This document shows positions 17,979 through 26,199 of a DNA stretch of 64,000 nucleotides, one piece after another; position 1 is the first letter of the stretch; every line of letters begins with the position of its first letter. The translations under genes were made by a program, and so were the position numbers. The notes under the pieces are model-generated. The model saw nothing but the letters and a program-made list of their open reading frames with translations. It was not told the origin of the DNA and made no database searches. The stretch covers positions 1 to 64,000 of the forward strand of contig CAZBMZ010000031.1 of NCBI GenBank assembly GCA_964492845.1. Reading direction: 5' to 3'. Origin of the DNA: JADJPF01 sp964492845. Its GTDB lineage: Bacteria; Acidobacteriota; Blastocatellia; Chloracidobacteriales; JADJPF01.

Positions 17979-18980
17979 ATGGAAGAAGAAAGATTAGAAC
18001 AAGATAGCCCATGGAAAGAAGCAATAGAAAAGTATTTTAAGGAGTTTATAGAGTTATTATATCCAGAGCTTTATAAGGAAATAGATTGGAAAAAAGGATG
18101 GGAATCATTAGATAACGAATTACAACAAGTAGTAAGAGATGCTGAAGTAGGAGCGCATAGAGTGGATAAATTAGTAAAAGTATGGTTAAAAAATGGAAAA
18201 CCACAATGGCTACTAGTGCATATAGAAGTACAAGGACAAAAAGAAAAAGAGTTTCCAGAAAGAGTGTTTGTATACAACTATAGAACATATGATAAATATA
18301 GACAAACAGTGATAAGTTTTGCAGTGCTAATAGATAGCAGTAAAAAATGGAGGCCAAATAGCTTTGGATATGGTTTTTGTGGAAGCGAAATGAGACTGGA
18401 TTTTGCTACAATAAAACTGGTAGACTTTGAGCAAAGATTTAATGAGCTAGAATCAAGTACAAACCCATTTGCAATTGTTGTAATGGCTCAACTTCGCGCT
18501 ATGTCTACTAGAAAAAATGACCAAGCTCGCTACCAAGCTAAACTTACACTAATAAGAATGCTCTATCAAAAAGGATATAGCAAAGATGATATATTAGAGT
18601 TAATAAGGTTTATAGATTGGCTAATGGTACTGCCTAAATACTTAACGGAGCAAATAAATACTACTATTCTTGAATATGAAAGGGGAAATTCTATGCCTTA
18701 TGTTACTTCTTTTGAGCGTTTAGCTACTGAGAAAGGGCTAGAGAAAGGCTTACAACAAGGCTTACAACAAGGCTTACAACAAGGCTTACAACAAGGAGAG
18801 GTTAATTTATTATTAAAGCAGTTGAAACATAAATTTGGACAAATAGAAGAAACAGTTGAGCAAACAATTAAAGAGCTTTCTATAGAAAATCTAGAAAATC
18901 TGGGAGAAAATTTATTGGGCTTTACTAGTAAAGGAGATTTAGAAAAGTGGCTAGAAGCCAACAAATTAAGTAAACAATAA
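17979..18980 (+). CDS. Rpn-family nuclease-like protein with DUF4351 C-terminus
   Basis: 333 residues. The N-terminal part (about 10-230) fits the Rpn/PD-(D/E)XK transposase-like family: EVGAHRVDKLVKVWL, then WLLVHIEVQGQ with the core acidic residues, then RVFVYNYRTYDKY. The C-terminal part (about 275-328) matches the DUF4351 pattern (LLKQLKHKFGQI, SIENLENLGENLLGF, DLEKWL). Between them lies GLQQ repeated four times, encoded by an exact 12-base tandem repeat. Rpn proteins of enteric bacteria are nucleases that promote RecA-independent recombination. The cyanobacterial-type DUF4351 proteins are uncharacterised. GAGAGAG precedes the ATG. Palindromic elements flank the gene on both sides. Confidence 0.87.
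   Translation: MEEERLEQDSPWKEAIEKYFKEFIELLYPELYKEIDWKKGWESLDNELQQVVRDAEVGAHRVDKLVKVWLKNGKPQWLLVHIEVQGQKEKEFPERVFVYNYRTYDKYRQTVISFAVLIDSSKKWRPNSFGYGFCGSEMRLDFATIKLVDFEQRFNELESSTNPFAIVVMAQLRAMSTRKNDQARYQAKLTLIRMLYQKGYSKDDILELIRFIDWLMVLPKYLTEQINTTILEYERGNSMPYVTSFERLATEKGLEKGLQQGLQQGLQQGLQQGEVNLLLKQLKHKFGQIEETVEQTIKELSIENLENLGENLLGFTSKGDLEKWLEANKLSKQ
18747..18794 (+). repeat. Four tandem copies of a 12-base unit inside the Rpn-like gene
   Basis: GGCTTACAACAA occurs four times in a row and encodes Gly-Leu-Gln-Gln four times. Changes in copy number would keep the frame and alter the length of the linker between the nuclease-like domain and DUF4351. Confidence 0.95.
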
Positions 18981-19067
18981 AATTAGCTAAGAGGTAAAGT
19001 ATAAATTTAGAATATTACACTTAAGTTATATTAAGTAATCAAATTTACTGTTATTATTACTATCTAT

Positions 19068-19226
19068 GGGCAAAAGCCCGTCTTTAACTATTATCAAAAG
19101 TTCTGATGGGGCATCAAGTAAATTAATGTTTGCCGCGTAGCGGCAATTAATAAAGACCACCCGTTTATGGGTGGTTAATATGGGTGGTTAATGTTTATCA
19201 TCAAATACCCCAATAGGGCATCAAGT
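19068..19226. repeat. Palindromic element B, right of the Rpn gene
   Basis: Composite of hairpins and short repeats: GGGC-AAAA-GCCC (19068-19079), TGCCGC-GTA-GCGGCA (19131-19145), ACCACCC-GTTTAT-GGGTGGT (19156-19175), a 13-base tandem repeat ATGGGTGGTTAAT (19167-19192), and GGGCATCAAGT twice (19109-19119 and 19216-19226). The central part 19121-19158 is the partner of element A. It fills the spacer before the next gene. Confidence 0.65.
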
Positions 19227-19234
19227 TAAATAAT

Positions 19235-22114
19235 ATGCTTTCAATTGCTCCAGATTATTTTGACCGGCTAGGCTTGCCGCGTAATCTTTCTGAAAAAGAA
19301 TTAGAAAAATTACTTGCTCAACAAGAAGCACGTTATCAAGTGCTGCTAAAAATTCCTGTTAAACGCACTCAAGCGGCACAAAAACTAGAGCTAATTAAAA
19401 TTGTAAAAGGCTTACTTAATGCTGCTCCGGTTGTAGAGGATACTTTTGACGCGCTAAATATTGATCAAACAGAACTAAAAACACCTGATAGCTTTCCTAA
19501 AAAAGCCACACCAAAAGTAAACACAGAACTAATATTTGAAACCTATAAAATTACTGATGAAGGCGAAATAGGCAAACTTCGGTCATTGATTAATCAATGG
19601 GCTGTAAGTATTCCTCATCATGAATATTTAACCCTTGGAACAGATATTGAGGTTTTAACGGTTGAAGAACGCCCAATTTATTTAATAGATATTAGATATT
19701 TACTAGAAAATAGAGAAGTTATAGCAAAACAAAAACCTTATTTTGGTGAAGCACTCCCAGTCAATACACCTGTAAAAGCTGATCAAGTTGCAGTTTGGCA
19801 GGTAAAAGTTGCTGCTCCTGCTACTTATCAATCCAACACTTTAGAACAAGAAATAACCGCTTCTCGTGAGCGTGTAGATTGCCCAACTTGTCAACGACAG
19901 GGCGAAATGTGGTGTTTAGCTTGTCGTAGTTCAGGACAAGTTGCTTGTAAAGAATGCCAGGGAAAATACCAGTTTAATTGTCTTGTTTGTAATGGAAAAG
20001 GACAAATTACCCAAGGTCAACGCCTTGTAGATTGTAATCAATGTCGTGGTGTAGGAATTGCTATTTGCGGATATTGTCGAGAAGGTCTAGCAATTTGTTC
20101 AACTTGCCAAGGCCAACGCCGCATTGTTTGTAAAGAATGTAGCGGCAAAAGTGAACTTTTAAATTTTCTTAACCTTAAAGTTAACTATCAGTTACAAACT
20201 GCTCAAGCAAATGTTTTTCCTCCAAATTTTCCTGACTTTATACAAAAAAACTTTTCTCCAACAGAAGAAAACATGTTTGTCTTTCGTCAAGAAGGCGAAC
20301 AATTTGTTAATGCTCAACCTATTAATGAGATTAAGTATTTAGACTTGCGTAATTCAATTTTAGAGTTAGCTACTAAGCACTTGGTGAAAAATGCTTCTGA
20401 TCCAATTCGTGTCAGCAAGCATTCTGTTTCCGTCCGTCGCTGTCCTGCTATTTACTTAAGTTATAGTTTTGAAGAAAAAGAATACGAACTTTGGGTTATT
20501 GGGTCGGATAAAAGAATTTATTCTCGTACAAGTCCAATTTCTGAATATGATAAAAAACTTGCTCAATTAGCAGCAGAACAACTAGCAGCAAATTATTTTC
20601 TTAATGCTTTAGAGCTACTTTCAGATGCTTTTCGTCATACACCTAATTCTGCAAGTGCTTTAGTTGTAGTAAATAGCAGCGTCAAAAAGTTACAAGAGAA
20701 ATTAAAGACAAAACATTTTTATGAAGTTATTGAAGCTGCAAGCCAAGCAGAAAAGTTTTTAGGTAAAGATTTAGCAGTTAATTTTAGTCGCTTAAAGCAA
20801 CAAGCCATCTCAAATATGCGGCGAGAATATGCTTTAGCAAGCGTTGGGTCAGGTCTACTAATTCTTTTATTTACTTATATTTTTATGGGAATAAATGGTC
20901 AAGTTTATGCTCGTACTTTGACCATGCAGATTGGTTTTCCCTTGATTATTCTGGTAACTGCTCTAGCTTGGTTTTTAGCCATCTATCTTGCAACTCAAAT
21001 GGCGAGAACAGTTGTTGCTAGTTTAATTAGTTTAGTGCTAATACTTCTTAGTAGTATATTTAGCTTAATCGAGCAAGATGATTATTTAGCACGTCGTAAA
21101 GGAGAAATTACTGCTCGTTTTGGACAAGGCGATTATGAGTCGTCAAAAGCCGCAATTGAGCCGCTAGAATCATTGATTGCAATTTCTCCAAAAGATTGGC
21201 AATTGCAATTAATGCTAGGTCGGGCCTATGTAAAAGCTACTTACTATGAAAAGGCTGTCCAATGCTTAAATGTAGCACTAACCTTAAATAATAATAATGC
21301 TGAAATTTACAATGAATTAGGGCTAGCTTTACTAGGTAAAAATGAAAAACAAATGGCTATCAAAAATTTTCGCCAAGCTATAAACCTTCGTTTACCAACA
21401 ATTTACCGTGAAGCTTATCAAAACTTAGCCCGTGCTTTGGATATGGCTTATATTGATGGGGCAACATTAACAATGGGACGTAGCGATAATGTGCTAGATT
21501 CGCCTGTCCATAGCGTTATTGTAGAAGGTTTTTTAATAGATAAATTTGAGGTGACTAATCAAGATTACTTAGAATTTATTAAAGATACTAACTATATTGC
21601 CCCAAGCAATTGGACTAATGACAATCCAAAGCCAGGCACGGAAAAAATGCCTGTAACAGGTATAAGCCTAATGGATGCTAGAGCTTTTGCTGAATGGAAA
21701 GCTAAAAAAACAAGCTTTGCTTCTCGACTTCCTAAAGAAGCAGAATGGGAGCTAGCTGCACGAGGGGCAAAGGGAAGAAATTTCCCTTGGGGTGATGGGT
21801 GGAAAGCTAATTTAGCTAATGTTAAGGCGGGAGAAGGACGACTAGCTAATGTTGGAAGTTTTAGCCAAGGAAATAGTCCTGAAGGTGTCGCTGATTTGTT
21901 AGGCAATGTTGCTGAATGGATAGACGAGCCGCTAAAAGTTTACCCAAATGGCAAAGCTATTATTAATGCTGAACTTTGGATAGTCCGAGGCGGAGCCTAT
22001 GATAGTCTTCCTACACAAGTACACGGGGCTAGCCGTAGTGGGGCAGTAGCAGAAAAGCGAGATTATCCAAATATAGGTTTTAGATGTGTAATTAGTGCTA
22101 GCGAAATAAAATAG
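19235..22114 (+). CDS. Zinc-finger / membrane / TPR / FGE-like fusion protein
   Basis: 959 residues. The N-terminus (1-65) recalls a J-domain but lacks HPD. Residues about 215-310 hold eight CxxC pairs (CPTC, CLAC, CKEC, CLVC, CNQC, CGYC, CSTC, CKEC), like an extended DnaJ zinc-binding domain. Three hydrophobic segments lie at about 531-552, 563-587 and 592-611, then TPR-like repeats at about 615-735. Residues about 742-957 are a formylglycine-generating-enzyme (SUMF1-like) domain: MGRSDN, DKFEVTNQDYLEF, RLPKEAEWELAARG, LLGNVAEW, WIVRGGAY and NIGFRC. The region where FGE has its catalytic cysteines reads SRSGAVAEKRDY, so oxidase activity is unlikely. The zinc part and the FGE-like part are probably on opposite sides of the membrane if the helix count of three is right. 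Role unknown. Confidence 0.85.
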   Translation: MLSIAPDYFDRLGLPRNLSEKELEKLLAQQEARYQVLLKIPVKRTQAAQKLELIKIVKGLLNAAPVVEDTFDALNIDQTELKTPDSFPKKATPKVNTELIFETYKITDEGEIGKLRSLINQWAVSIPHHEYLTLGTDIEVLTVEERPIYLIDIRYLLENREVIAKQKPYFGEALPVNTPVKADQVAVWQVKVAAPATYQSNTLEQEITASRERVDCPTCQRQGEMWCLACRSSGQVACKECQGKYQFNCLVCNGKGQITQGQRLVDCNQCRGVGIAICGYCREGLAICSTCQGQRRIVCKECSGKSELLNFLNLKVNYQLQTAQANVFPPNFPDFIQKNFSPTEENMFVFRQEGEQFVNAQPINEIKYLDLRNSILELATKHLVKNASDPIRVSKHSVSVRRCPAIYLSYSFEEKEYELWVIGSDKRIYSRTSPISEYDKKLAQLAAEQLAANYFLNALELLSDAFRHTPNSASALVVVNSSVKKLQEKLKTKHFYEVIEAASQAEKFLGKDLAVNFSRLKQQAISNMRREYALASVGSGLLILLFTYIFMGINGQVYARTLTMQIGFPLIILVTALAWFLAIYLATQMARTVVASLISLVLILLSSIFSLIEQDDYLARRKGEITARFGQGDYESSKAAIEPLESLIAISPKDWQLQLMLGRAYVKATYYEKAVQCLNVALTLNNNNAEIYNELGLALLGKNEKQMAIKNFRQAINLRLPTIYREAYQNLARALDMAYIDGATLTMGRSDNVLDSPVHSVIVEGFLIDKFEVTNQDYLEFIKDTNYIAPSNWTNDNPKPGTEKMPVTGISLMDARAFAEWKAKKTSFASRLPKEAEWELAARGAKGRNFPWGDGWKANLANVKAGEGRLANVGSFSQGNSPEGVADLLGNVAEWIDEPLKVYPNGKAIINAELWIVRGGAYDSLPTQVHGASRSGAVAEKRDYPNIGFRCVISASEIK

Positions 22115-22128
22115 CAACTTAAAACAAA

Positions 22129-22163
22129 TCCTTGGAATTGGAGATCTTAACCAATTCCAAGGA
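22129..22163 (+). terminator. Hairpin terminator after the fusion gene
   Basis: A perfect 13-base stem, TCCTTGGAATTGG (22129-22141) with CCAATTCCAAGGA (22151-22163), 9-base loop, followed by a short weak T-tract (TTTAATA). Located 15 bases after the stop codon and before the convergent UspA gene. Confidence 0.75.
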
Positions 22164-22233
22164 TTTAATAAGAGGCACTATGAACAATAAACTTTCTCAG
22201 AGAGGAAAATTAAAATATTAACAACACTACAAT

Positions 22234-23133
22234 CTAGTAATATCTAGTTACCAAAACAGGACATTTGGCCGCACGTAAAATTTTGTCTGTAGTTGTACCA
22301 AATAAATATTCTTTCTTGGAATCCTTACCATGTGCGCCAATACAAATTAAATCCACATTTCTTTCTTCTATATGATCTAACAATTCTTGGTAAGGCTCTC
22401 CTTCAGCAACAAAACGAGTAATTTTTAACTCTTTGTCTGTTTCTGGGATTAATTGTTCCATATGATTCATGCTTTGGTGTACAGGATTACCAAATACAGG
22501 AGAACCAGTAGAAATATCGCTAGGCAATACTTGTAGTAAATCTATTGATGAGCCGTAAGTTTTAGCCAACTCTAAAGCATAGGAGAAAGCTTGTTTAGAG
22601 TATTTAGAAAAATCACATCCTACTAAAATACGTGAAAGCTCTACTTTATTAGTTTCATCATTAACCCAGGATTTTTCATTTGGATGAATTACTAATATAG
22701 GACAAGGAGCAACTTTACAAACTATTTCAGTTGTTGAACCAAGTAAAGCAGCGGCTAATGGGCGACGACGCGAGAGCATAACAATTAAATCTATTTCTTG
22801 TTCTATGGCTGTTGCAACAATTTTATTAGCTGGATCTCCTTGGCTAACAATTACTTCCCAATCAGGAATTGGAATATCTGAAGGGCTTAAATAAGCAGCT
22901 AGGGATTTAGTAAAACTAGTTTCTACATCAAAATAAGCCGTGTCATTTGTTTCATCAAATTCTTCTATAGAATAAAAACAAAAAAGTTTGGCACCATATG
23001 AACGCGCTAGCAATAAAGCGTAGTCTAAAGCTTCGTCAGATTCGGGAGTAAGTGAGCTAGCACATAAAATGCGTTTAATACTAGCTTTGGGTAGTGGTAT
23101 TGAAGGATAAGTTTGAGATTTTGTTGTTGACAT
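22234..23133 (-). CDS. Tandem-domain universal stress protein (UspA family)
   Basis: 299 residues from the ATG at 23133, two UspA folds in tandem. The first (about 15-155) begins IKRILCASSLTPESDEAL and ends GSTTEIVCKVAPCPILVI. The second (about 165-299) begins LSRILVGCDFSKYSKQAF and carries GAHGKDSKKEYLFGTT, the G-2x-G-9x-G nucleotide-binding pattern, which the first domain lacks (SRRRPLAAALLGSTT). The C-terminal domain alone is therefore predicted to bind ATP. An in-frame TTG at 23202 would add 23 residues, but the ATG is followed at once by normal UspA sequence. The ribosome site AAGGCGA lies inside a small hairpin (23141-23154). Confidence 0.92.
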   Translation of the reverse strand: MSTTKSQTYPSIPLPKASIKRILCASSLTPESDEALDYALLLARSYGAKLFCFYSIEEFDETNDTAYFDVETSFTKSLAAYLSPSDIPIPDWEVIVSQGDPANKIVATAIEQEIDLIVMLSRRRPLAAALLGSTTEIVCKVAPCPILVIHPNEKSWVNDETNKVELSRILVGCDFSKYSKQAFSYALELAKTYGSSIDLLQVLPSDISTGSPVFGNPVHQSMNHMEQLIPETDKELKITRFVAEGEPYQELLDHIEERNVDLICIGAHGKDSKKEYLFGTTTDKILRAAKCPVLVTRYY

Positions 23134-23140
23134 AATTATT

Positions 23141-23154
23141 TCGCCTTTTGGCGA
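23141..23154 (-). promoter_or_regulatory. Hairpin covering the UspA ribosome-binding site
   Basis: On the minus strand TCGCC (23154-23150), loop AAAA, GGCGA (23145-23141), ending 7 bases before ATG 23133. The only Shine-Dalgarno-like stretch (AAGGCGA) is within the 3' arm, so the hairpin could lower translation or respond to temperature. Inference only. Confidence 0.35.
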
Positions 23155-23473
23155 CCCCCTTTCATCGGCTTTGAATAACTGCTTACGCAATAAGTGTTCC
23201 AAAGTAAAAATTGTCTGGAAAAATTGTAAAAAAAATAATTTAAAAGAAATTTTTAAGATAAATTAAATATAATTTCTTTATTATCAATAAATTAGTAATC
23301 ATATGATTGTCCTATACATCCATTAAAATTAATTAATTTTAATTCTATTAAATGTGATTTTTTTCCCATTGCTTTGAGTAATTTTTCAATTATTAATCTA
23401 TCGAATTTTTATAAATTGTTTTATTATCAAAAAGGTGTTGCTGGAAATATTAGTTACGTTTGGAGTATAAAGT
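23155..23473. other. Divergent intergenic region
   Basis: AT-rich spacer between the leftward UspA gene and the rightward ankyrin-like gene. It should contain both promoters. I see no other gene, repeat or strong hairpin here. Confidence 0.5.
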
Positions 23474-24457
23474 ATGAAAACTATAACGCAGAAAATCTAC
23501 GCAGTAATATTAATAGGTGTTATTCTTTGTTATTCTTCAGCAACAATTTATGGACAAAAGCCTCAACAAGAAGAACTTAGTGATGCCCAAAAAACCTTGC
23601 AAGAAATGGGCATTGAATATAAAACAGATGCTTTTCGCATAGCTATAGCCGCAGGAGATATAGATGTAGTTCGATTGTTTATTGATTCTCAGCTAAATTT
23701 TGAAGCAAATGTATTTAGTCATGAATTTAACAAAGAAGTGCTAATTAAAGAGGTTACGTATAATGCTGTAAGTAAAGGACAAATTGTTATTGCAAAACTT
23801 CTTTTAGACTCATTTCCAAATATTATTTTTGTAGAAGAATTTGATAAAGATTTAATAAAAGCTGCTTTATCTTTAGGAAATATAAGCTTGCTAAAAATGC
23901 TATTAGATAGAAGTATTGGGATAAACTACATAAAGAATAGTTTTTTACAATCACCTATTAGGAATGATAAAGCTGTTATCAAATTACTTGAACAAAGAGG
24001 ATTAATTTCTATAAAAAATAAGGAAGAATTTGATAGAGAATTAAAAATAGCTTTAAATGAGCAGTATGCAATAGAAGCTATGAGGCTATTTCATTCAGTA
24101 CAGGCTATTTATCAAGCAGGTGTAGGTAATGGCAATTTTGGTTCGGCTGAAGAAATTTTCAAAAATAGCTTAATTGATGGTGCTTTGGCAAATGCTGCGG
24201 GTGTTGGGCCTATGGAAGCCGAAGGTATAACCTGCATAGGTGATGGAAGTGCTAAAGATGGTTATAAGTTCTTGGTTTTTAAGAAAGATGCAGATCAAGG
24301 AAATCTAGCTGATTTTGTTGTAATTGCAATACCAATAATAGCTCAAGGAAATGATAGAACAGGCAATCGTAGTTTTTATGTAGATGCTACAGGTGTAATT
24401 AGAATGTGTAATGCTAATGAAACACCATCAGAAAATAGTAGTCCTGTTGGTGATTAA
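23474..24457 (+). CDS. Exported ankyrin-like protein with pilin-like C-terminal domain
   Basis: 327 residues. A signal peptide (MKTITQKIYAVILIGVILCY, cleavage probably after IYGQ) leads to a helical region (about 45-185) with ankyrin-style repeats: AFRIAIAAGDIDVVRLFID, YNAVSKGQIVIAKLLLDS, LIKAALSLGNISLLKMLLD and NDKAVIKLLEQRG. The C-terminal part (about 196-320) resembles the globular domain of acidobacterial type IV pilin-like proteins: AIEAMRLFHSVQAIYQAGVG, LIDGALANAAGVGP, GYKFLVF and RSFYVDATGVIRM. The hydrophobic pilin N-terminal helix is missing, so it cannot be a normal pilin. Domain naming is from pattern memory. Upstream reading frames overlapping its start are not supported. Confidence 0.72.
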   Translation: MKTITQKIYAVILIGVILCYSSATIYGQKPQQEELSDAQKTLQEMGIEYKTDAFRIAIAAGDIDVVRLFIDSQLNFEANVFSHEFNKEVLIKEVTYNAVSKGQIVIAKLLLDSFPNIIFVEEFDKDLIKAALSLGNISLLKMLLDRSIGINYIKNSFLQSPIRNDKAVIKLLEQRGLISIKNKEEFDRELKIALNEQYAIEAMRLFHSVQAIYQAGVGNGNFGSAEEIFKNSLIDGALANAAGVGPMEAEGITCIGDGSAKDGYKFLVFKKDADQGNLADFVVIAIPIIAQGNDRTGNRSFYVDATGVIRMCNANETPSENSSPVGD

Positions 24458-24476
24458 ATACAGTGTTTGCTATATG

Positions 24477-24782
24477 TTAGCTGGCTCTAGCTAGCCCTTC
24501 TACAGCTTTAATATTTCTAACCTTTGTTGGTTTTCTACCTAATTTTTTCTCCATTTTTGCTTTAAGCAATGCTTCATCAACTAAACGTAATTTATGGAGC
24601 AGTTGCGCACGTAGTTTTGCTGTCAGTGGATTAATATAAGGCCAGTTATCAGCATAAGACTCAACAACAAGTAATGCTCGGATTTTTCTTCGTTCTTTTG
24701 CTAATTTGGCTATTGTGTCTTGTTCTGCGATTAAAGCATTTTTTACAGGTTTTTTTAGAATAGAAGTAATATGCTTTTTCAT
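24477..24782 (-). CDS. Small basic protein of unknown function
   Basis: 101 residues, strongly basic (many Lys and Arg), predicted helical, no signal peptide or membrane helix. The start ATG at 24782 is supported by AAGGTGG a few bases upstream. I recognise no family. The charge would allow nucleic-acid binding, but nothing in the sequence proves it. It is convergent with the ankyrin-like gene (20 bases between stops) and divergent from the CDF transporter gene, with which it may share an intergenic promoter region of about 90 bases. Confidence 0.65.
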   Translation of the reverse strand: MKKHITSILKKPVKNALIAEQDTIAKLAKERRKIRALLVVESYADNWPYINPLTAKLRAQLLHKLRLVDEALLKAKMEKKLGRKPTKVRNIKAVEGLARAS

Positions 24783-24871
24783 AATACCACCTTCTTTCCT
24801 ACTTACTCTTTACGCAACTGCTATTCCTAAATAATAATTAAATTAAGTGTTTAGCCATTGGAGTAGAACAA

Positions 24872-25750
24872 GTGCCAGCAATCTCTAATAAAAATAGTTA
24901 TTCTCAAAAAGTTGAGCGAGTTTTATTAATTATTTTGCTATTAAATATAGTAGTAGTAATTATAAAAGGCGTTACAAGTTGGTTAACTTCCTCGTTAACT
25001 GTTCTTACAGATACTATTCATTCTTCAATGGATGCAGCAAATAATATAGTAGGAATACTAATTATTCGTTATGCTTCTGCACCACCAGACAAAGAACACC
25101 CTTATGGACACGACAAATTTGAGACTTTAGGAGCTTTTTCAATTGCTGCTTTTCTTGCTGTGACTTGTTTTGAAATTTCTAGCCGAGCTTTACAACAAAT
25201 TATGACAGGGCAAACACCTATTACTAATATTGGAAAAAGCACTTTTTTAATGATGCTTTTAACTATTGTTATCAATATTTTTGTAGCTAAATATGAAGCA
25301 AATCAAGGAAAACAACTTAATAGTCATTTATTAATAGCTGATGCTGGACATACAATGTCAGATGTTTATGTTACTTTGTCAGTAATACTAAGTTTGTTTT
25401 TTAGTTGGTTTGGTTATGGTCAGATAGATGCGTTTTTTGCGCTTGCTATTGCAGGTTTTATTGCTTATCAAAGTTATCAAATTTTTCGTCAAACAATTCC
25501 TGTTTTAGTTGATGCTGCTAGTCTTGATTCAAGCGAAATAGAAAAACTTACTTTAACAGTACCAGGAGTAAAATACTGTAATAATATTCGTTCTCGTGGA
25601 AAACCTGGAGCATTGTTTGTAGAAATGGTTATAACTGTTATGCCAGAAAGCTTGGAAAAAGCTCATGAAGTAACAGAACAAATTGAAAAAAAACTTAAAG
25701 ACCAATTTGGCCGCGTGGCAATAACAATTCATTTTGAGCCTGGCAAGTAA
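24872..25750 (+). CDS. Cation diffusion facilitator (CDF) metal exporter
   Basis: 292 residues from a GTG start with GGAG nearby. Six membrane helices span about 15-215, followed by a cytoplasmic ferredoxin-like domain (about 215-292). Metal-site motifs are present: D47, H50 and D54 in LTDTIHSSMDA on helix 2, HPYGHDKFE in the first cytoplasmic loop, and DAGHTMSD on helix 5. CDF proteins export Zn, Fe, Mn or Co from the cytoplasm by proton antiport. The DxxHxxxD pattern does not settle the metal. A Fur/PerR-type regulator faces it tail to tail (19 bases between stops), suggesting a metal or oxidative stress context without direct operon linkage. Confidence 0.93.
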   Translation: MPAISNKNSYSQKVERVLLIILLLNIVVVIIKGVTSWLTSSLTVLTDTIHSSMDAANNIVGILIIRYASAPPDKEHPYGHDKFETLGAFSIAAFLAVTCFEISSRALQQIMTGQTPITNIGKSTFLMMLLTIVINIFVAKYEANQGKQLNSHLLIADAGHTMSDVYVTLSVILSLFFSWFGYGQIDAFFALAIAGFIAYQSYQIFRQTIPVLVDAASLDSSEIEKLTLTVPGVKYCNNIRSRGKPGALFVEMVITVMPESLEKAHEVTEQIEKKLKDQFGRVAITIHFEPGK

Positions 25751-25769
25751 TTATAATAGTTAAAATAAC

Positions 25770-26174
25770 TTAAGCAAGTTGCTCTTCAAGGCTATCAAGT
25801 TTTTGGCAATCCTGACATAAGCCAGTGATCTTTAAGGAAACCTCTTCTACCTTAAATCCTAAAGGTAGGGAAAAATTGCTAGTTGGAGGTATTGCTAAAT
25901 CCATTAAATCTGCTACTTGGTGGCAATTACGACAAAATAAATGGTCATGTCGGTTTAACATACCATCATAACGGACATAATCTTCACCAAAAGAAACTTG
26001 TTTAATTAGTCCGTGATCAGATAAATACTTAAGCGAATTATAGACAGTAGCAAAGCTAAGGCGTGGAGATTTTTGTATTGCACGGTCAAAGACTTGACGT
26101 GCTGTAGGATGATCCATACTAGCTTTTACTACATCAAAAACTGTTTTGCGATGGGAAGTAAGTTGGTATTTCAT
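25770..26174 (-). CDS. Fur-family (PerR-like) transcriptional repressor
   Basis: 134 residues. A winged-helix DNA-binding domain (about 1-75, SHRKTVFDVV, HPTARQVFDRA, SFATVYNSLKYL) is followed by a dimerisation domain with H-D-H (NRHDHLFC) and two CxxC pairs (CRNC near 81-84 and CQDC near 119-122) that form the structural zinc site. The closeness to PerR rather than Fur is judged from the short length and the operator type. A 15-base inverted repeat of the Per/Fur type (26185-26199) lies 11 bases before its start codon, predicting autorepression. The CDF metal exporter next door may belong to the same response. Confidence 0.93.
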   Translation of the reverse strand: MKYQLTSHRKTVFDVVKASMDHPTARQVFDRAIQKSPRLSFATVYNSLKYLSDHGLIKQVSFGEDYVRYDGMLNRHDHLFCRNCHQVADLMDLAIPPTSNFSLPLGFKVEEVSLKITGLCQDCQKLDSLEEQLA

Positions 26175-26184
26175 AATTTTGATA

Positions 26185-26199
26185 TTAGAATAGTTCTAA
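26185..26199. promoter_or_regulatory. PerR/Fur-type operator upstream of the repressor gene
   Basis: TTAGAATAGTTCTAA, a 7-1-7 inverted repeat with six of seven complementary positions, matches the PerR-box layout (TTATAATNATTATAA) at most positions. It sits 11 bases before the repressor start. Confidence 0.7.

Noticed and set aside
18046..18357. Minus-strand frames of 60-100 residues inside the Rpn-like gene
   Set aside because: Hydrophobic low-complexity antisense shadows without ribosome sites.
18747..18794. Short repeat array as a CRISPR
   Set aside because: Units are 12 bases, directly abutting and in frame within a gene; no spacers.
19235..19430. J-domain co-chaperone
   Set aside because: The HPD tripeptide is absent, so DnaK stimulation is not supported, even though the zinc fingers are DnaJ-like.
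21480..22114. Active formylglycine-generating enzyme
   Set aside because: The region that should hold the catalytic cysteines reads SRSGAVAEKRDY, and no sulfatase gene is near.
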